Shown here one piece after another: positions 45,480 through 54,211 of a stretch of DNA of 64,000 nucleotides. The notes under the pieces are model-generated. The model was not told the DNA's origin, did no database searches, and worked only from the letters and a program-made list of their open reading frames with translations. A program made the translations under genes and the position numbers. The DNA comes from Halomonas getboli (GTDB taxonomy: Bacteria; Pseudomonadota; Gammaproteobacteria; Pseudomonadales; Halomonadaceae), in contig NZ_JALMEW010000009.1 of NCBI RefSeq assembly GCF_023094245.1, forward strand, positions 1 to 64,000, written 5' to 3'. Numbering within the stretch: the stretch's first letter is position 1; every line of letters begins with the position of its first letter.

Positions 45480-46895
45480 ATGCCCCCGACCCTGGTCTGG
45501 TTCCGCAGCGACCTGCGCATCCACGACAATACCGCCCTGGCCGCCGCGGCCCGCCGCGGCCCGGTGATCGGCGTCTTCCTGCGCTGCCTGCCCCAGTGGC
45601 AGCAGCACGGCCACGGCGCCAACAAGCTCGACTTCCTCCGGCGCGGCGTCGCCGCGCTGTCGGAGTCGCTGGCCGGCCTCAACATCCCGCTGCTGCATCG
45701 CGACATCGCGCGCTTCGACGAGGCCCCGGCGACGCTGCTCGATCTGGCCCGGGAGCTCGGCGCCGAGGCGCTGCACTTCAACCGCGAGTATCCCCTCGAC
45801 GAGGCGCGCCGCGACGCCGCGGTGATCGAGGCCTTCGAGGACGCCGGCCTGGCCGCCCACGGCCATCGCGACGCCGTGGCCTTCGCCCCGGGCGAGCTGC
45901 TGACCGGCAAGGGCGACTTCTACGGCGTCTTCACGCCCTTCGCCAAGGCCTGGCACAAGGCGATCACCGCCGACCGGCTGGCGCTGCACGACGCGCCCGA
46001 GCCCCAGGACCGGCTGCCGGTCGACGCCGATCCGATACCCGAGCTGCCCGAGCTCGAGGACACGCCGATCGACGGCCGCCTGTGGCCCGCCGGCGAGGGC
46101 CCGGCCGCGGACCGCCTGGAGCGTTTCCTGCGCTTTCGCGGCCGCCACTACGACGACCAGCGCGACTTCCCGGCGATCCGCGGCACCAGCGAGCTCTCGC
46201 CCTACCTGGCGCTGGGCATGATCTCTCATCGCCAGTGCATGCAGGCGGTGATGGCCGAGAACGACGGCGCCCTGGCCGACGGTGACGCCGGCCTCACCGC
46301 CTGGGTCGGCGAGCTGATCTGGCGCGAGTTCTATCAGCACATCGCCACCGGCTTCCCGCGGGTGTGCCGCCATCGCGCCTTCCAGCGTCACACCGAGGCG
46401 TTACCGTGGCGCGACGACGAGGCCGGCTTCCGCGCCTGGTGCGAGGGCCGCACCGGCTACCCGATCGTCGACGCCGCCATGCGCCAGCTCGTCGCCACCG
46501 GCTGGATGCACAACCGGCTGCGCATGGTCACCGCCATGTTCCTGTCCAAGCATCTGCTGATCGACTGGCGCCGCGGCGAGGCCTTCTTCCTGCGCCACCT
46601 GGTCGACGGCGAGTTCGGCGCCAACAACGGCGGCTGGCAGTGGGCGGCCTCCACCGGCACCGACGCCGCGCCCTACTTCCGCATCTTCAACCCCACCACC
46701 CAGTCCCAGCGCTTCGACCCGGACGGCCGCTTCCTCGCCGAGTGGCTGCCGGAGCTCGCCGAGCTGTCGCCCAAGGCCCGCCACGCCCCGGGCGGCGACC
46801 TGCTGAGCGGCGTCGACTATCCGGCGCCCATCGTCGACCACAGGGCCGCCCGTGCCCGGGCGCTGGACGCCTTCAAGAACCTGCCCGCTTCCTGA
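45480..46895 (+). CDS. phrB: deoxyribodipyrimidine photolyase
   Basis: Repairs cyclobutane pyrimidine dimers using blue light and FADH-. It has 471 residues, as E. coli PhrB. The N-terminal antenna domain begins PTLVWFRSDLRIHDNTAL; the C-terminal FAD domain has LIWREFYQHIATGFP, TGYPIVDAAMRQLVATGWMHNR (the FAD/DNA-binding signature) and the NNGGWQWAASTGTDAAPYF region with Trp of the electron path. It starts 12 bases after the MerR gene, so it is probably co-transcribed and light-regulated. Confidence 0.96.
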   Translation: MPPTLVWFRSDLRIHDNTALAAAARRGPVIGVFLRCLPQWQQHGHGANKLDFLRRGVAALSESLAGLNIPLLHRDIARFDEAPATLLDLARELGAEALHFNREYPLDEARRDAAVIEAFEDAGLAAHGHRDAVAFAPGELLTGKGDFYGVFTPFAKAWHKAITADRLALHDAPEPQDRLPVDADPIPELPELEDTPIDGRLWPAGEGPAADRLERFLRFRGRHYDDQRDFPAIRGTSELSPYLALGMISHRQCMQAVMAENDGALADGDAGLTAWVGELIWREFYQHIATGFPRVCRHRAFQRHTEALPWRDDEAGFRAWCEGRTGYPIVDAAMRQLVATGWMHNRLRMVTAMFLSKHLLIDWRRGEAFFLRHLVDGEFGANNGGWQWAASTGTDAAPYFRIFNPTTQSQRFDPDGRFLAEWLPELAELSPKARHAPGGDLLSGVDYPAPIVDHRAARARALDAFKNLPAS

Positions 46896-46917
46896 AGCGG
46901 GCAGCCATTCCCGACCA

Positions 46918-46962
46918 CCTCTTCACCTCTCGCTTACCCCCTCTCACCTCACGACGCTGCCC
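46918..46962. repeat. GTGAGG-type repeat, inverted orientation
   Basis: Pyrimidine-rich sequence between phrB and the SnoaL gene (CCTCTTCACCTCTCGC, CCCCTCTCACCTCACG). Its complement is the same GTGAGG-rich style as at 10680 and 38705. Confidence 0.35.
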
Positions 46963-46973
46963 AGGAGGCCGTC

Positions 46974-47414
46974 ATGTCACCGGACCCGGACCTGGAGGCC
47001 TTCTGCGCCTTCTACAACAAGCTAGACAAATCCTGTACAAAAAATCTGTACAAGATATATACTCCAGGCATTGCATTCACCGACCCATTGCACCGCATCG
47101 ACGGCCTGCCGGCCCTGGAAGCCTACTTCGCCGCCCTGTACGAGAACGTCACGGCGTGCCGGTTCACCTTCCACGAGCGCCAGCGCCACGACAACGTCGC
47201 CCTCGTGACCTGGACGATGCACCTGGCGCACCACCGCCTCGATGGCGGCCGGGAGATCGCGGTGGAGGGCGCCTCGCGGCTGGTGTTCGCCGACGACGGA
47301 TCGGGGCGAGTAAAGGAACACCGAGACTACTTCGACGCCGGCGCCCTGCTCTACGAACGGCTGCCGCTGCTGGGCACGGCGATCCGCTGGCTCAAGCGTC
47401 GCGCGGGAGGCTGA
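46974..47414 (+). CDS. SnoaL/NTF2-like domain protein of the LitR cluster
   Basis: A 146-residue small alpha+beta-barrel protein of the SnoaL-like group. It starts near LEAFCAFYNKLDKSCTKNLY; DPLHRIDGLPALEAYFAALYENV is the family's usual second block, and VALVTWTMHLAHHRL the strand region. Such proteins regularly occur in LitR/photolyase clusters but have no assigned reaction. Codons 17-31 (about 47022-47066) are abruptly AT-rich and contain two TGTACA boxes and a -10-like TATACT. The protein reading still fits the family, so the gene is probably intact. Confidence 0.75.
   Translation: MSPDPDLEAFCAFYNKLDKSCTKNLYKIYTPGIAFTDPLHRIDGLPALEAYFAALYENVTACRFTFHERQRHDNVALVTWTMHLAHHRLDGGREIAVEGASRLVFADDGSGRVKEHRDYFDAGALLYERLPLLGTAIRWLKRRAGG
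47023..47063 (+). promoter_or_regulatory. candidate intragenic LitR-type operator and promoter
   Basis: TAGACA (47023-47028), TGTACA (47034-47039) and TGTACA (47047-47052) lie in a row, and TATACT (47058-47063) is 18 bases after the middle box, as a promoter would need. It lies inside the SnoaL-like gene. It could drive the downstream SDR-FAD-DUF1365-methyltransferase-DUF2878 genes. Confidence 0.5.
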
Positions 47415-47504
47415 GGCCACAGGCCTCGAGCCACACGGCTGAAACCGGAAGGCCGTCGCCCGCGTATCCCCGATAAGCGACATCGCAGGACGCGAGGAGA
47501 CGAC

Positions 47505-48296
47505 ATGACGGCACCCCACACGACCCGCTGCATCTGGCTGACCGGCGCGACATCCGGCATCGGCCGGGCCCTTGCCCTGCGTCTGCTCGATCAGGGCCAT
47601 CGGGTCGCGCTCAGCGCCCGCCGACAGGAGTCCTTGCAGGAACTGGCCGGCGACCGCGACAACGCCCTGCTGCTGCCGCTGGACGTCAGCGACCGGGCTG
47701 CCGTGCTGGCCGCCGGCGACCGCATCGCCGCCCGCTTCGGCCACCTCGACCTGGCGATCCTCAACGCCGGCACCTGCGAATATCTCGAGGCCGGCCGCTT
47801 CGACGCCGCGCTGATCGAGCGCGTCTTCGCCACCAACTTCTTCGGCGCCCTGCACGGCGTGGAAGCGGCGCTGCCGCTGCTGCGTCAGGCCAGGGCCCAA
47901 GGCGGCCGGCCGCTGCTGGCCGCCACCTCCAGCGCCTCGGCCTATCTGCCGCTGCCGCGCGCCGAGGCCTACGGCGCCTCCAAGGCCGCGCTCAGCCACT
48001 TCCTGGAATCGCTGCGCCTCGATCTGGCCGGCGAGGGCATCGACGTCAGCCTCATTCATCCCGGCTTCGTGAAGACGCCGCTGACCGATCGCAACGACTT
48101 CCCGATGCCGATGCGAGTCAGCGTCGATCAGGCCGCCGAGGCGATCCTCGAGGGCCTCGAAGCCCACCGCCTCGACATCCACTTCCCGCGCCGCTTCACC
48201 CTGCCGCTGAAGCTGCTGGGCATCCTGCCACCGGGGCTGCGCTTCCGCCTCGGGCGGCGCCTGGCCCGCGGCACCGACACGGAGGCTTCGTCATGA
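47505..48296 (+). CDS. short-chain dehydrogenase/reductase
   Basis: A classical SDR of 263 residues: CIWLTGATSGIGRALALRLL (TGxxxGIG), LAILNAGTCEY (NAG), a Ser in ATSSASAYLP, and the catalytic YGASKAALSHF (YxxxK). The C-terminus is basic (FRLGRRLARG). The substrate is unknown; in this cluster type it may act on a modified fatty acyl or ketone. Its end overlaps the FAD gene start by 4 bases, beginning a run of overlapped genes to 52162. Confidence 0.88.
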   Translation: MTAPHTTRCIWLTGATSGIGRALALRLLDQGHRVALSARRQESLQELAGDRDNALLLPLDVSDRAAVLAAGDRIAARFGHLDLAILNAGTCEYLEAGRFDAALIERVFATNFFGALHGVEAALPLLRQARAQGGRPLLAATSSASAYLPLPRAEAYGASKAALSHFLESLRLDLAGEGIDVSLIHPGFVKTPLTDRNDFPMPMRVSVDQAAEAILEGLEAHRLDIHFPRRFTLPLKLLGILPPGLRFRLGRRLARGTDTEASS

Positions 48297-49627
48297 CGTC
48301 GCTCGCCACTCCCGCTTCTCCCCAGGGCCGCCAGCGCATCGCGGTGATCGGCAGCGGCATCGCCGGCATGACCGCCGGCTGGTATCTGTCCCGGCACCAC
48401 GAGGTCACGCTGTTCGAAGCCGATACCCGTCTCGGCGGCCACACCGCGACCATGGACGTCGAGCTCGAGGGCCGTCACTACGCCATCGACACCGGCTTCA
48501 TCGTCTTCAACGACTGGACCTATCCTCACTTCCGGCGTCTGCTGGCGACCCTCGGGGTGGAGAGCCAGGCCACCGAGATGAGCTTCTCGGTGCACGAGAC
48601 GGCCCGCGACTTCGAGTACAACGGCCACAGCCTGCCGCGGCTGTTCGCCCAGTGGTCGAACCTGCTGCGGCCGAGCTTCCACGGGCTGCTGCGCGACATC
48701 CTGCGCTTCAACCGCGAGGCCACCCAGGCGATCGTCGACGACCGCCTGCCGGCGGACCTGACCCTGGGCGACTACCTGGATGCCGGCGGCTTCGGCGAGG
48801 GCTTCCAGCGCCACTACCTGCTGCCCATGGGCGCGGCGATCTGGTCGGCCAGTATCGGCGAGCTGCGCGCCTTCCCGGCCCGCTTCTTCGTGCGCTTCTT
48901 CCATCACCACGGCCTGCTGTCGGTCAACGAGCGTCCCCAGTGGTACACCCTGGTCGGCGGCTCGCGGGCCTACATTCCGGCGCTGACCGCGCCCTACGCC
49001 GAACGCATCCGGCTGGCCACGCCGGTACGCGGCCTGCGCCGCGAGGCCGACGGGGTGCACGTCCGCAGCGACGCCGGCGAGGAGCGCTTCGACCAGGTGG
49101 TGCTGGCCTGCCACGCCGACCAAGCGCTGGCGATGCTCGACGACGCCAGCCCCGCCGAGCGCCAGATCCTCGGCGCCCTGCCCTACCACGACAACGAGGT
49201 GGTGCTGCACACCGACACCCGCCTGCTGCCACGCCGCCGGCGCGCCTGGGCGAGCTGGAACTACCGGCTCGACGGCCGCGGCGACGATGCCCGGGTCTCG
49301 GTGACCTACGACATGAACATCCTGCAGCGCCTCGAGGCGCCGCACACCTTCTGCGTGACCCTCAACGACGGCGACAGCATCGATCCGGCCAGGGTACTCG
49401 GGCGCTACACCTACGCCCATCCGCAGTTCAGCCTCGCCGGCATGAACGCCCAGGCCCGCCACGCCGAGATCTCCGGGCCGGCCCGGCGCACCCACTTCTG
49501 CGGCGCCTACTGGCGCAACGGCTTCCACGAGGACGGCGTGTGGAGCGCACTGCGGGTCGCCCGGGCGCTGGGCTGCGATCCCGACGCGCCGGCCGGCGCC
49601 CGGGCGGCCACGGAGGTACCGGCATGA
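48293..49627 (+). CDS. FAD-dependent amine oxidase-fold oxidoreductase
   Basis: A 444-residue flavoprotein: IAVIGSGIAGMTAGWYLSRH for ADP binding, LGGHTATMDVELEG as the GG doublet, and a C-terminal AQARHAEISGPARRTHFCGAYWRNGFHEDG. It matches the large FAD protein always found with DUF1365 and a cyclopropane synthase homologue. In Rhodobacter, related flavoproteins (UfaD and others) work in making furan fatty acids; sharing that role is an inference. It overlaps the DUF1365 gene by 4 bases (ATGA). Confidence 0.85.
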   Translation: MTSLATPASPQGRQRIAVIGSGIAGMTAGWYLSRHHEVTLFEADTRLGGHTATMDVELEGRHYAIDTGFIVFNDWTYPHFRRLLATLGVESQATEMSFSVHETARDFEYNGHSLPRLFAQWSNLLRPSFHGLLRDILRFNREATQAIVDDRLPADLTLGDYLDAGGFGEGFQRHYLLPMGAAIWSASIGELRAFPARFFVRFFHHHGLLSVNERPQWYTLVGGSRAYIPALTAPYAERIRLATPVRGLRREADGVHVRSDAGEERFDQVVLACHADQALAMLDDASPAERQILGALPYHDNEVVLHTDTRLLPRRRRAWASWNYRLDGRGDDARVSVTYDMNILQRLEAPHTFCVTLNDGDSIDPARVLGRYTYAHPQFSLAGMNAQARHAEISGPARRTHFCGAYWRNGFHEDGVWSALRVARALGCDPDAPAGARAATEVPA

Positions 49628-50388
49628 TCCAGGCCCCGCGCTCGCGCATCTATCGCGGCTGGCTGCGCCATCGTCGCTTCCTGCCCCGCGCCCACGCCTT
49701 CCGCTACCGGCTGTGGATGGCCTGGCTCGACCTCGACGAGCTGCCGGAGCTGTTCGACGGCGTGCCCGGCTTCAGCGCCCGGCGCCCGGCGCTGGCCCGC
49801 TTCCGCCGCGAGGACTACCTGGCACCCCACGACCGGCCGCTCAAGGACGCCGTGCGCGCCGAGCTGACGCGGCTGCTGGGCGACGCCCCGGACGGCCGCA
49901 TCTGCCTGCTCACCCAGCTGCGCACGCTGGGCGTGGGCTTCAACCCGGTGTCGCTCTACTACGCCTATGACGCCCGCGGCGAGTTGCGCGCCCTGCTCGG
50001 CGAGGTCAGCAACACGCCCTGGGGCGAACGCACCACCTACGCCTGCCGGGTCGAGCCGCGGCGCCACGGTCATCGCGCCGAGTTCGACAAGGCCATGCAC
50101 GTCTCGCCGTTCAACCCCATGGACATGCGCTACCGCTGGCGCTTCGACAGTCCCGGCGAACGCCTGAACCTGAACATGGAGACCTGGCGCGGCGACGAGC
50201 GCCACTTCGACGCCACCCTGAGCCTGGAAGCGCGCCCGGCGACCCGAGGCGTGCTGCTGGCCACCCTGGCCCGCCATCCGGCGATGGCGCTGAAGACCGT
50301 CGCCGGCATCCACTTCGAGGCCCTGCGCCTGTGGCTCAAGCGCGTCCCGGTCCACGACCATCCCCGCCATCAGGAGAGTTCGCCGTGA
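49624..50388 (+). CDS. DUF1365 family protein
   Basis: A 254-residue protein. The start ATG overlaps the FAD gene stop. Family marks: IYRGWLRHRRFLPRAHAFRY at the start, then LTQLRTLGVGFNPVSLYYAYD and FDKAMHVSPFNPMDMRYRW. DUF1365 has no proven reaction; it is consistently encoded between the amine-oxidase-like protein and Cfa-like methyltransferase, so it likely works on the same lipid. It overlaps the next gene by 4 bases. Confidence 0.87.
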   Translation: MIQAPRSRIYRGWLRHRRFLPRAHAFRYRLWMAWLDLDELPELFDGVPGFSARRPALARFRREDYLAPHDRPLKDAVRAELTRLLGDAPDGRICLLTQLRTLGVGFNPVSLYYAYDARGELRALLGEVSNTPWGERTTYACRVEPRRHGHRAEFDKAMHVSPFNPMDMRYRWRFDSPGERLNLNMETWRGDERHFDATLSLEARPATRGVLLATLARHPAMALKTVAGIHFEALRLWLKRVPVHDHPRHQESSP

Positions 50389-51650
50389 ATACACGCACCG
50401 CCAACGCCCGTCCACTGCCGGCCGAGGGCGACCGCCTGACGCGCTGGCTCAAGGCTCGCCTGCTGCCCCGGCTGGACCGTCTGGAAGGCGGCGAGATCAC
50501 CCTGATCGAGGGCCATCAGCGCCACCGTCTGGGCCGCGGCGGCCCGCTCTCGGTGACCCTGGTGGTGCGCGACTCGCGGGCCTGGCGGCGCATGGCGCTG
50601 GGCGGCACCGTGGGCGCCGGCGAGGCCTACATGGACGGCGACTGGGACGCCGACGATCCGGTGGCGCTGGTGCGGCTGTTCGCCGCCAACCTGGAGCGGG
50701 TCAACGGCGAGATGGAAGGCGGCCTGGCGGGCCTCGGCCGCTGGCTGCTCGGCGCGCTCTACCGGCTGCAGCGCAACAGCCTGAGCGGCTCGCGGCGCAA
50801 CATCGCCGCCCACTACGACATCGGCAACGACCTGTTCGCGACCTTCCTCGACCGCCGCCACTGGATGTATTCCAGCGCCGTCTTCCCCCGCGCCGGCGCC
50901 AGCCTCGAGGAGGCCTCGACCCACAAGCTCGACCTGATGCTCGAGCGCCTCGACGTGCGCCCGCATCATCACCTGCTGGAGATCGGCACCGGCTGGGGCG
51001 GGCTGGCCATCCACGCCGCCCGCACCCGCGGCTGCCGGGTCACCACCACCACCATCTCCGACGAGCAGTATGCCCACACCGCCCGGCGGCTGGCCGAGGA
51101 GGGGCTGGAGGATCGCGTCACCCTGCTCAAGCGCGACTACCGCGAACTGGAGGGTCGCTTCGACCGGCTGATCTCGGTGGAGATGATCGAGGCGGTCGGC
51201 CACCAGTACCTGACGACCTACCTGACCACCCTGGACCGGCTGCTCACCGACGACGGCCTGGCCATGCTGCAGGCCATCACCATTCGCGACCAGCGCTACG
51301 AGGCCGCCAAGCGCGAGATGGACTTCATCAAACGCTACATCTTCCCGGGTGGCTTCCTGCCCTCCCACCGCGTCATCCTCGACGGCCTGAGCCGGCACAC
51401 CTCGCTGAACCTGGTGGGCCTGGACGAGATCGGCCAGCACTATGCGCGCACCCTGCGCGAGTGGCGCCACCGCTTCGAGGCCAACCTGGAGACCGTGCGC
51501 CGGCTGGGCTACGACGAGCGCTTCATCCGCATGTGGCGCTACTACCTGTGCTACTGCGAGGGCGGCTTCCTGGAGCGCACCATCGGCACCAGCCAGCTGC
51601 TGCTGGCCAAGCCCGGCGCGCGGCCGGCGCCGCTCTCGGGGGCGGTGTGA
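50385..51650 (+). CDS. cyclopropane-fatty-acyl-phospholipid synthase family methyltransferase
   Basis: A 421-residue SAM-dependent enzyme. The SAM motif is LLEIGTGWGGLAIHAART (about 200); RNIAAHYDIGNDLFATFLD, MYSSAVFPRAGASLEEAS and the Cfa-type MIEAVGHQYL and KRYIFPGGFLPS blocks are present. The start is GTG 50385 with AGGAG upstream, overlapping the DUF1365 stop (GTGA). It may make cyclopropane fatty acids or, like UfaM in furan fatty acid synthesis, methylate an unsaturated chain. The cluster context fits the second group at least as well. Confidence 0.9.
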   Translation: MNTRTANARPLPAEGDRLTRWLKARLLPRLDRLEGGEITLIEGHQRHRLGRGGPLSVTLVVRDSRAWRRMALGGTVGAGEAYMDGDWDADDPVALVRLFAANLERVNGEMEGGLAGLGRWLLGALYRLQRNSLSGSRRNIAAHYDIGNDLFATFLDRRHWMYSSAVFPRAGASLEEASTHKLDLMLERLDVRPHHHLLEIGTGWGGLAIHAARTRGCRVTTTTISDEQYAHTARRLAEEGLEDRVTLLKRDYRELEGRFDRLISVEMIEAVGHQYLTTYLTTLDRLLTDDGLAMLQAITIRDQRYEAAKREMDFIKRYIFPGGFLPSHRVILDGLSRHTSLNLVGLDEIGQHYARTLREWRHRFEANLETVRRLGYDERFIRMWRYYLCYCEGGFLERTIGTSQLLLAKPGARPAPLSGAV

Positions 51651-52162
51651 GGCGAGCGGTCTGGCGGGCGCTGGCCAACCTGGCCGGCTTCCAGCTCGGC
51701 TGGCTGGCCTGCGTGCTGGGCGGCAGCCTCGTGGGACTCGTCGTGGCGGGCGGGGTGATCGCGGCGCATCTGCGCTGGCAGGCGCGGCCGGGGGAGTGGC
51801 GCTGGCTGGCGGGCTTCGCGGCGCTGGGGCTGGTCGTCGACGGCGGCCTGGCGCTGGCCGGCGGCTTTCGTTTCCCGCCTGAGACCTTCCTGCTCGGGCC
51901 GCTACCGCTATGGCTATGGCTGCTGTGGCCGCTGTTCGCCACCCTGCTGCAGCATTCCCTGGCCTGGCTGTGGCGCCATCCCTGGCTGGCGGCGGCCGGC
52001 GGGGCGACCAGCGGGCCGCTGTCCTACTATGCCGGCGCCGCGTTGTCCGGCGTCACGCTCGCCCCCTGGCTGCTGGCCGCCGAGGCGCTGGCGTGGGCGG
52101 CGCTATGCCTGTGGCTGAGCCAACGACTCGGCCGACGAAGCGGTCTCACTCACTCCGACTAA
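51647..52162 (+). CDS. DUF2878 integral membrane protein
   Basis: A 171-residue protein with about five hydrophobic helices. It starts at GTG 51647, overlapping the methyltransferase stop by 4 bases. Blocks NLAGFQLGWLACVLGG, GLVVDGGLALAGGFRFP, FATLLQHSLAWLWRHPW and GGATSGPLSYYAGAAL match DUF2878. It is the usual last member of this cluster type, with no known activity. Its last 60 bases overlap the end of the convergent GGDEF-EAL gene. Confidence 0.8.
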   Translation: MRRAVWRALANLAGFQLGWLACVLGGSLVGLVVAGGVIAAHLRWQARPGEWRWLAGFAALGLVVDGGLALAGGFRFPPETFLLGPLPLWLWLLWPLFATLLQHSLAWLWRHPWLAAAGGATSGPLSYYAGAALSGVTLAPWLLAAEALAWAALCLWLSQRLGRRSGLTHSD

Positions 52163-53980
52163 GGCCTGCTCGCGCCAGCGCGCTTCCAGCGCCTCCACGG
52201 TCAGCGGGCGGTCGTAGAAGAAGCCCTGCACCAGCTCGCAGCCCACCGCGCGCAGGAAGTCGCGCTGGGCGGCGGTCTCCACGCCTTCGGCCACCACCTC
52301 CAACGCCAGCCCCCTGGCCATGGCCAGCACCGCATCGACGATGGCGGCGTCGGCGCGATCGTCCGGCAGGGCGCGCACGAAGGCGCGGTCGAGCTTGAGC
52401 TTGTCCAGCGGCAGATGCTTGAGATAGCCGAGCGACGAATAGCCGGTACCGAAGTCGTCGATGGCCACCGGGTGGCCGCGCTCGCGCAAGGCCTCCAGGC
52501 GCGGGGCCACGTCGCCGGCGCGCTCGTCGAGCAGCACCGATTCCGTCAGTTCCAGGCCCAGCCGCCGCGCCGACACCTGGTGGCGTGCCAGGCCGGCGGC
52601 CAGCGCCGCCTCCAGGTCGCCCTGGAACAGCTGCATGGCCGAGATGTTGATCCACACCGGCACCTCGGGCATGCCCTGGCGGCGCCAGTGGGCCATCTGG
52701 GCCAGGGCGTGGTCGATCACCCAGTTGCCCAGCGCCGCCATCAGGCCGTGGCGCTCGGCCAGGGGAATGAACTCGCCCGGCGAGATCATGCCGTCGCGGG
52801 GATGGCGCCAGCGCAGCAGCGCCTCGAGCCCGGCCAGGCCGTCGTCGGCGAGGCGGTACTGGGGCTGGTAGTGCAGCTCCAGCTGCCCGCCGGTGGCCAG
52901 GGCGTTGCGCAGCTCGTTGACCAGCGCCAGACGCGGCGCTTCCTGCACGTCCAGCGACGGGCGAAAGCGCAGGCAGTGGTTGCGGCCGTTGCGCTTGGCG
53001 GCGTAGAGGGCCGACTCCAGGCGCTGGAACAACACGCCGGATTCACGGCCGTCTTCCGGTGCGCGACAGCTGCCCACCGTCAGGCCCAGGCGCAGCGAAT
53101 GGCCGTCGAGCTCGAAGGGCTCGCCCAGATGCGCCTGCAGGCCGGCCACCCACTGCTCATGGTCGTCGAAGGTGGTGGTGCGGATGACCAGGAACTCGTC
53201 GCCGCCGAGCCGCCCCACCACGCCGCCGGCCACCTGGCGCGCCAGCCGCTCGCCGAAGCGCGCCAGCAAACGGTCGCCGAGCTCAACGCCGAGGCCGTCG
53301 TTGATCTCCTTGAAGCCATCGATATCGAGCATCGCCATGTCCAGGCTCTCGCCGGCCTGGAGGTGGCGCAGCCGCGAGGTCAGCAGGTCGTGCAGGCGGC
53401 GTCGATTGGGCAGTCCGGTCAGGGGGTCCTCGAAGCCGATGCGACGCAGGTCGCGCTCGCGGGCCTTGCGCAGCGAAATATCGGAGAACAGGCACACGTA
53501 GTGGCGCACCCGTCCGCTTTCGTCGCTGACGGCCCGTACCTTGAGCCACTCGGGGTACTCGTCGCCCTGCTTGCGGCGGTTCCAGATCTCGCCTTCCCAG
53601 CGGCCGGTGCTCTGCAGGGTCTGCCAGTAGCGCTCGAAGAAGGCCGAATCGTGACGTGGCGCGGCCAGTGACGCAGCGTTCAGCCCCTGCACCTCCGCCT
53701 GCTCGTAGCCGGTGATCTGGGTGAAGGCGGGATTGACCGCCAGGATACGATTGGCGGCGTCGGTGACGATCACGCCCTCCTCGGTCACCGTCAGCGCCTC
53801 CTGGCCCAGCCGCGAGCGCAGACGCTCGAGGCGCACCTGGCGCCAGGCGTCCCACAGCCCGGTCGCGGCGATCAGCACGGCGGCCAGGCGCAGCCCGAGG
53901 TCGGGCAGCCAGACGCTGGCCGATGCCGCGGCCAGGGCAAGCCACAGCAGCGGGCGGTTCAGGGAAAGCACGGGCCACAT
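52103..53980 (-). CDS. PAS-GGDEF-EAL protein (cyclic di-GMP turnover)
   Basis: A 625-residue protein. Two N-terminal membrane helices (residues about 5-45) are followed by a PAS domain (EEGVIVTDAANRILAVNPAF), a GGDEF domain with intact RLGGDEFLVI and an EAL domain with LEALLRWRHP and DDFGTGYSSLGYL. Both active sites look intact, so it could make and break c-di-GMP. The PAS lacks the LOV cysteine motif, so it is not the expected photosensor partner. The ATG at 53980 with GAGG upstream is chosen. It overlaps the DUF2878 gene end by 60 bases, convergent. Confidence 0.88.
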   Translation of the reverse strand: MWPVLSLNRPLLWLALAAASASVWLPDLGLRLAAVLIAATGLWDAWRQVRLERLRSRLGQEALTVTEEGVIVTDAANRILAVNPAFTQITGYEQAEVQGLNAASLAAPRHDSAFFERYWQTLQSTGRWEGEIWNRRKQGDEYPEWLKVRAVSDESGRVRHYVCLFSDISLRKARERDLRRIGFEDPLTGLPNRRRLHDLLTSRLRHLQAGESLDMAMLDIDGFKEINDGLGVELGDRLLARFGERLARQVAGGVVGRLGGDEFLVIRTTTFDDHEQWVAGLQAHLGEPFELDGHSLRLGLTVGSCRAPEDGRESGVLFQRLESALYAAKRNGRNHCLRFRPSLDVQEAPRLALVNELRNALATGGQLELHYQPQYRLADDGLAGLEALLRWRHPRDGMISPGEFIPLAERHGLMAALGNWVIDHALAQMAHWRRQGMPEVPVWINISAMQLFQGDLEAALAAGLARHQVSARRLGLELTESVLLDERAGDVAPRLEALRERGHPVAIDDFGTGYSSLGYLKHLPLDKLKLDRAFVRALPDDRADAAIVDAVLAMARGLALEVVAEGVETAAQRDFLRAVGCELVQGFFYDRPLTVEALEARWREQALVGVSETASSAESLAQPQA

Positions 53981-54211
53981 GGCTTCGGCCTCGACTCGTC
54001 GACGTGAATGTGATGTCCTCCCGGCGCGGGAGAATCGCCTCCAACGTCTATCGACCGATGCGGACATAACTGTACCCCGGGCGTCGGAGAATCCCCCTAC
54101 TTTGGCCGGCGTGCATTCAAAGAGCACGAACAGTAGACTAGGCGGGGCCGCCAGGGCGGCCCATGCCGTTTCGGTACGGCATACCACCATCTCGACACTC
54201 GGAACGATTCA

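Noticed and set aside
52103..52162. The 60-base overlap of the DUF2878 and GGDEF-EAL genes as a sign that one is false
   Set aside because: Both proteins have clear family motifs; convergent 3' overlaps of this size occur.
53470..53810. The PAS domain of the GGDEF-EAL protein as the LOV partner of the LitR-like regulator
   Set aside because: No flavin-binding LOV motif with the reactive Cys (of the NCRFLQ kind) is seen in the domain.
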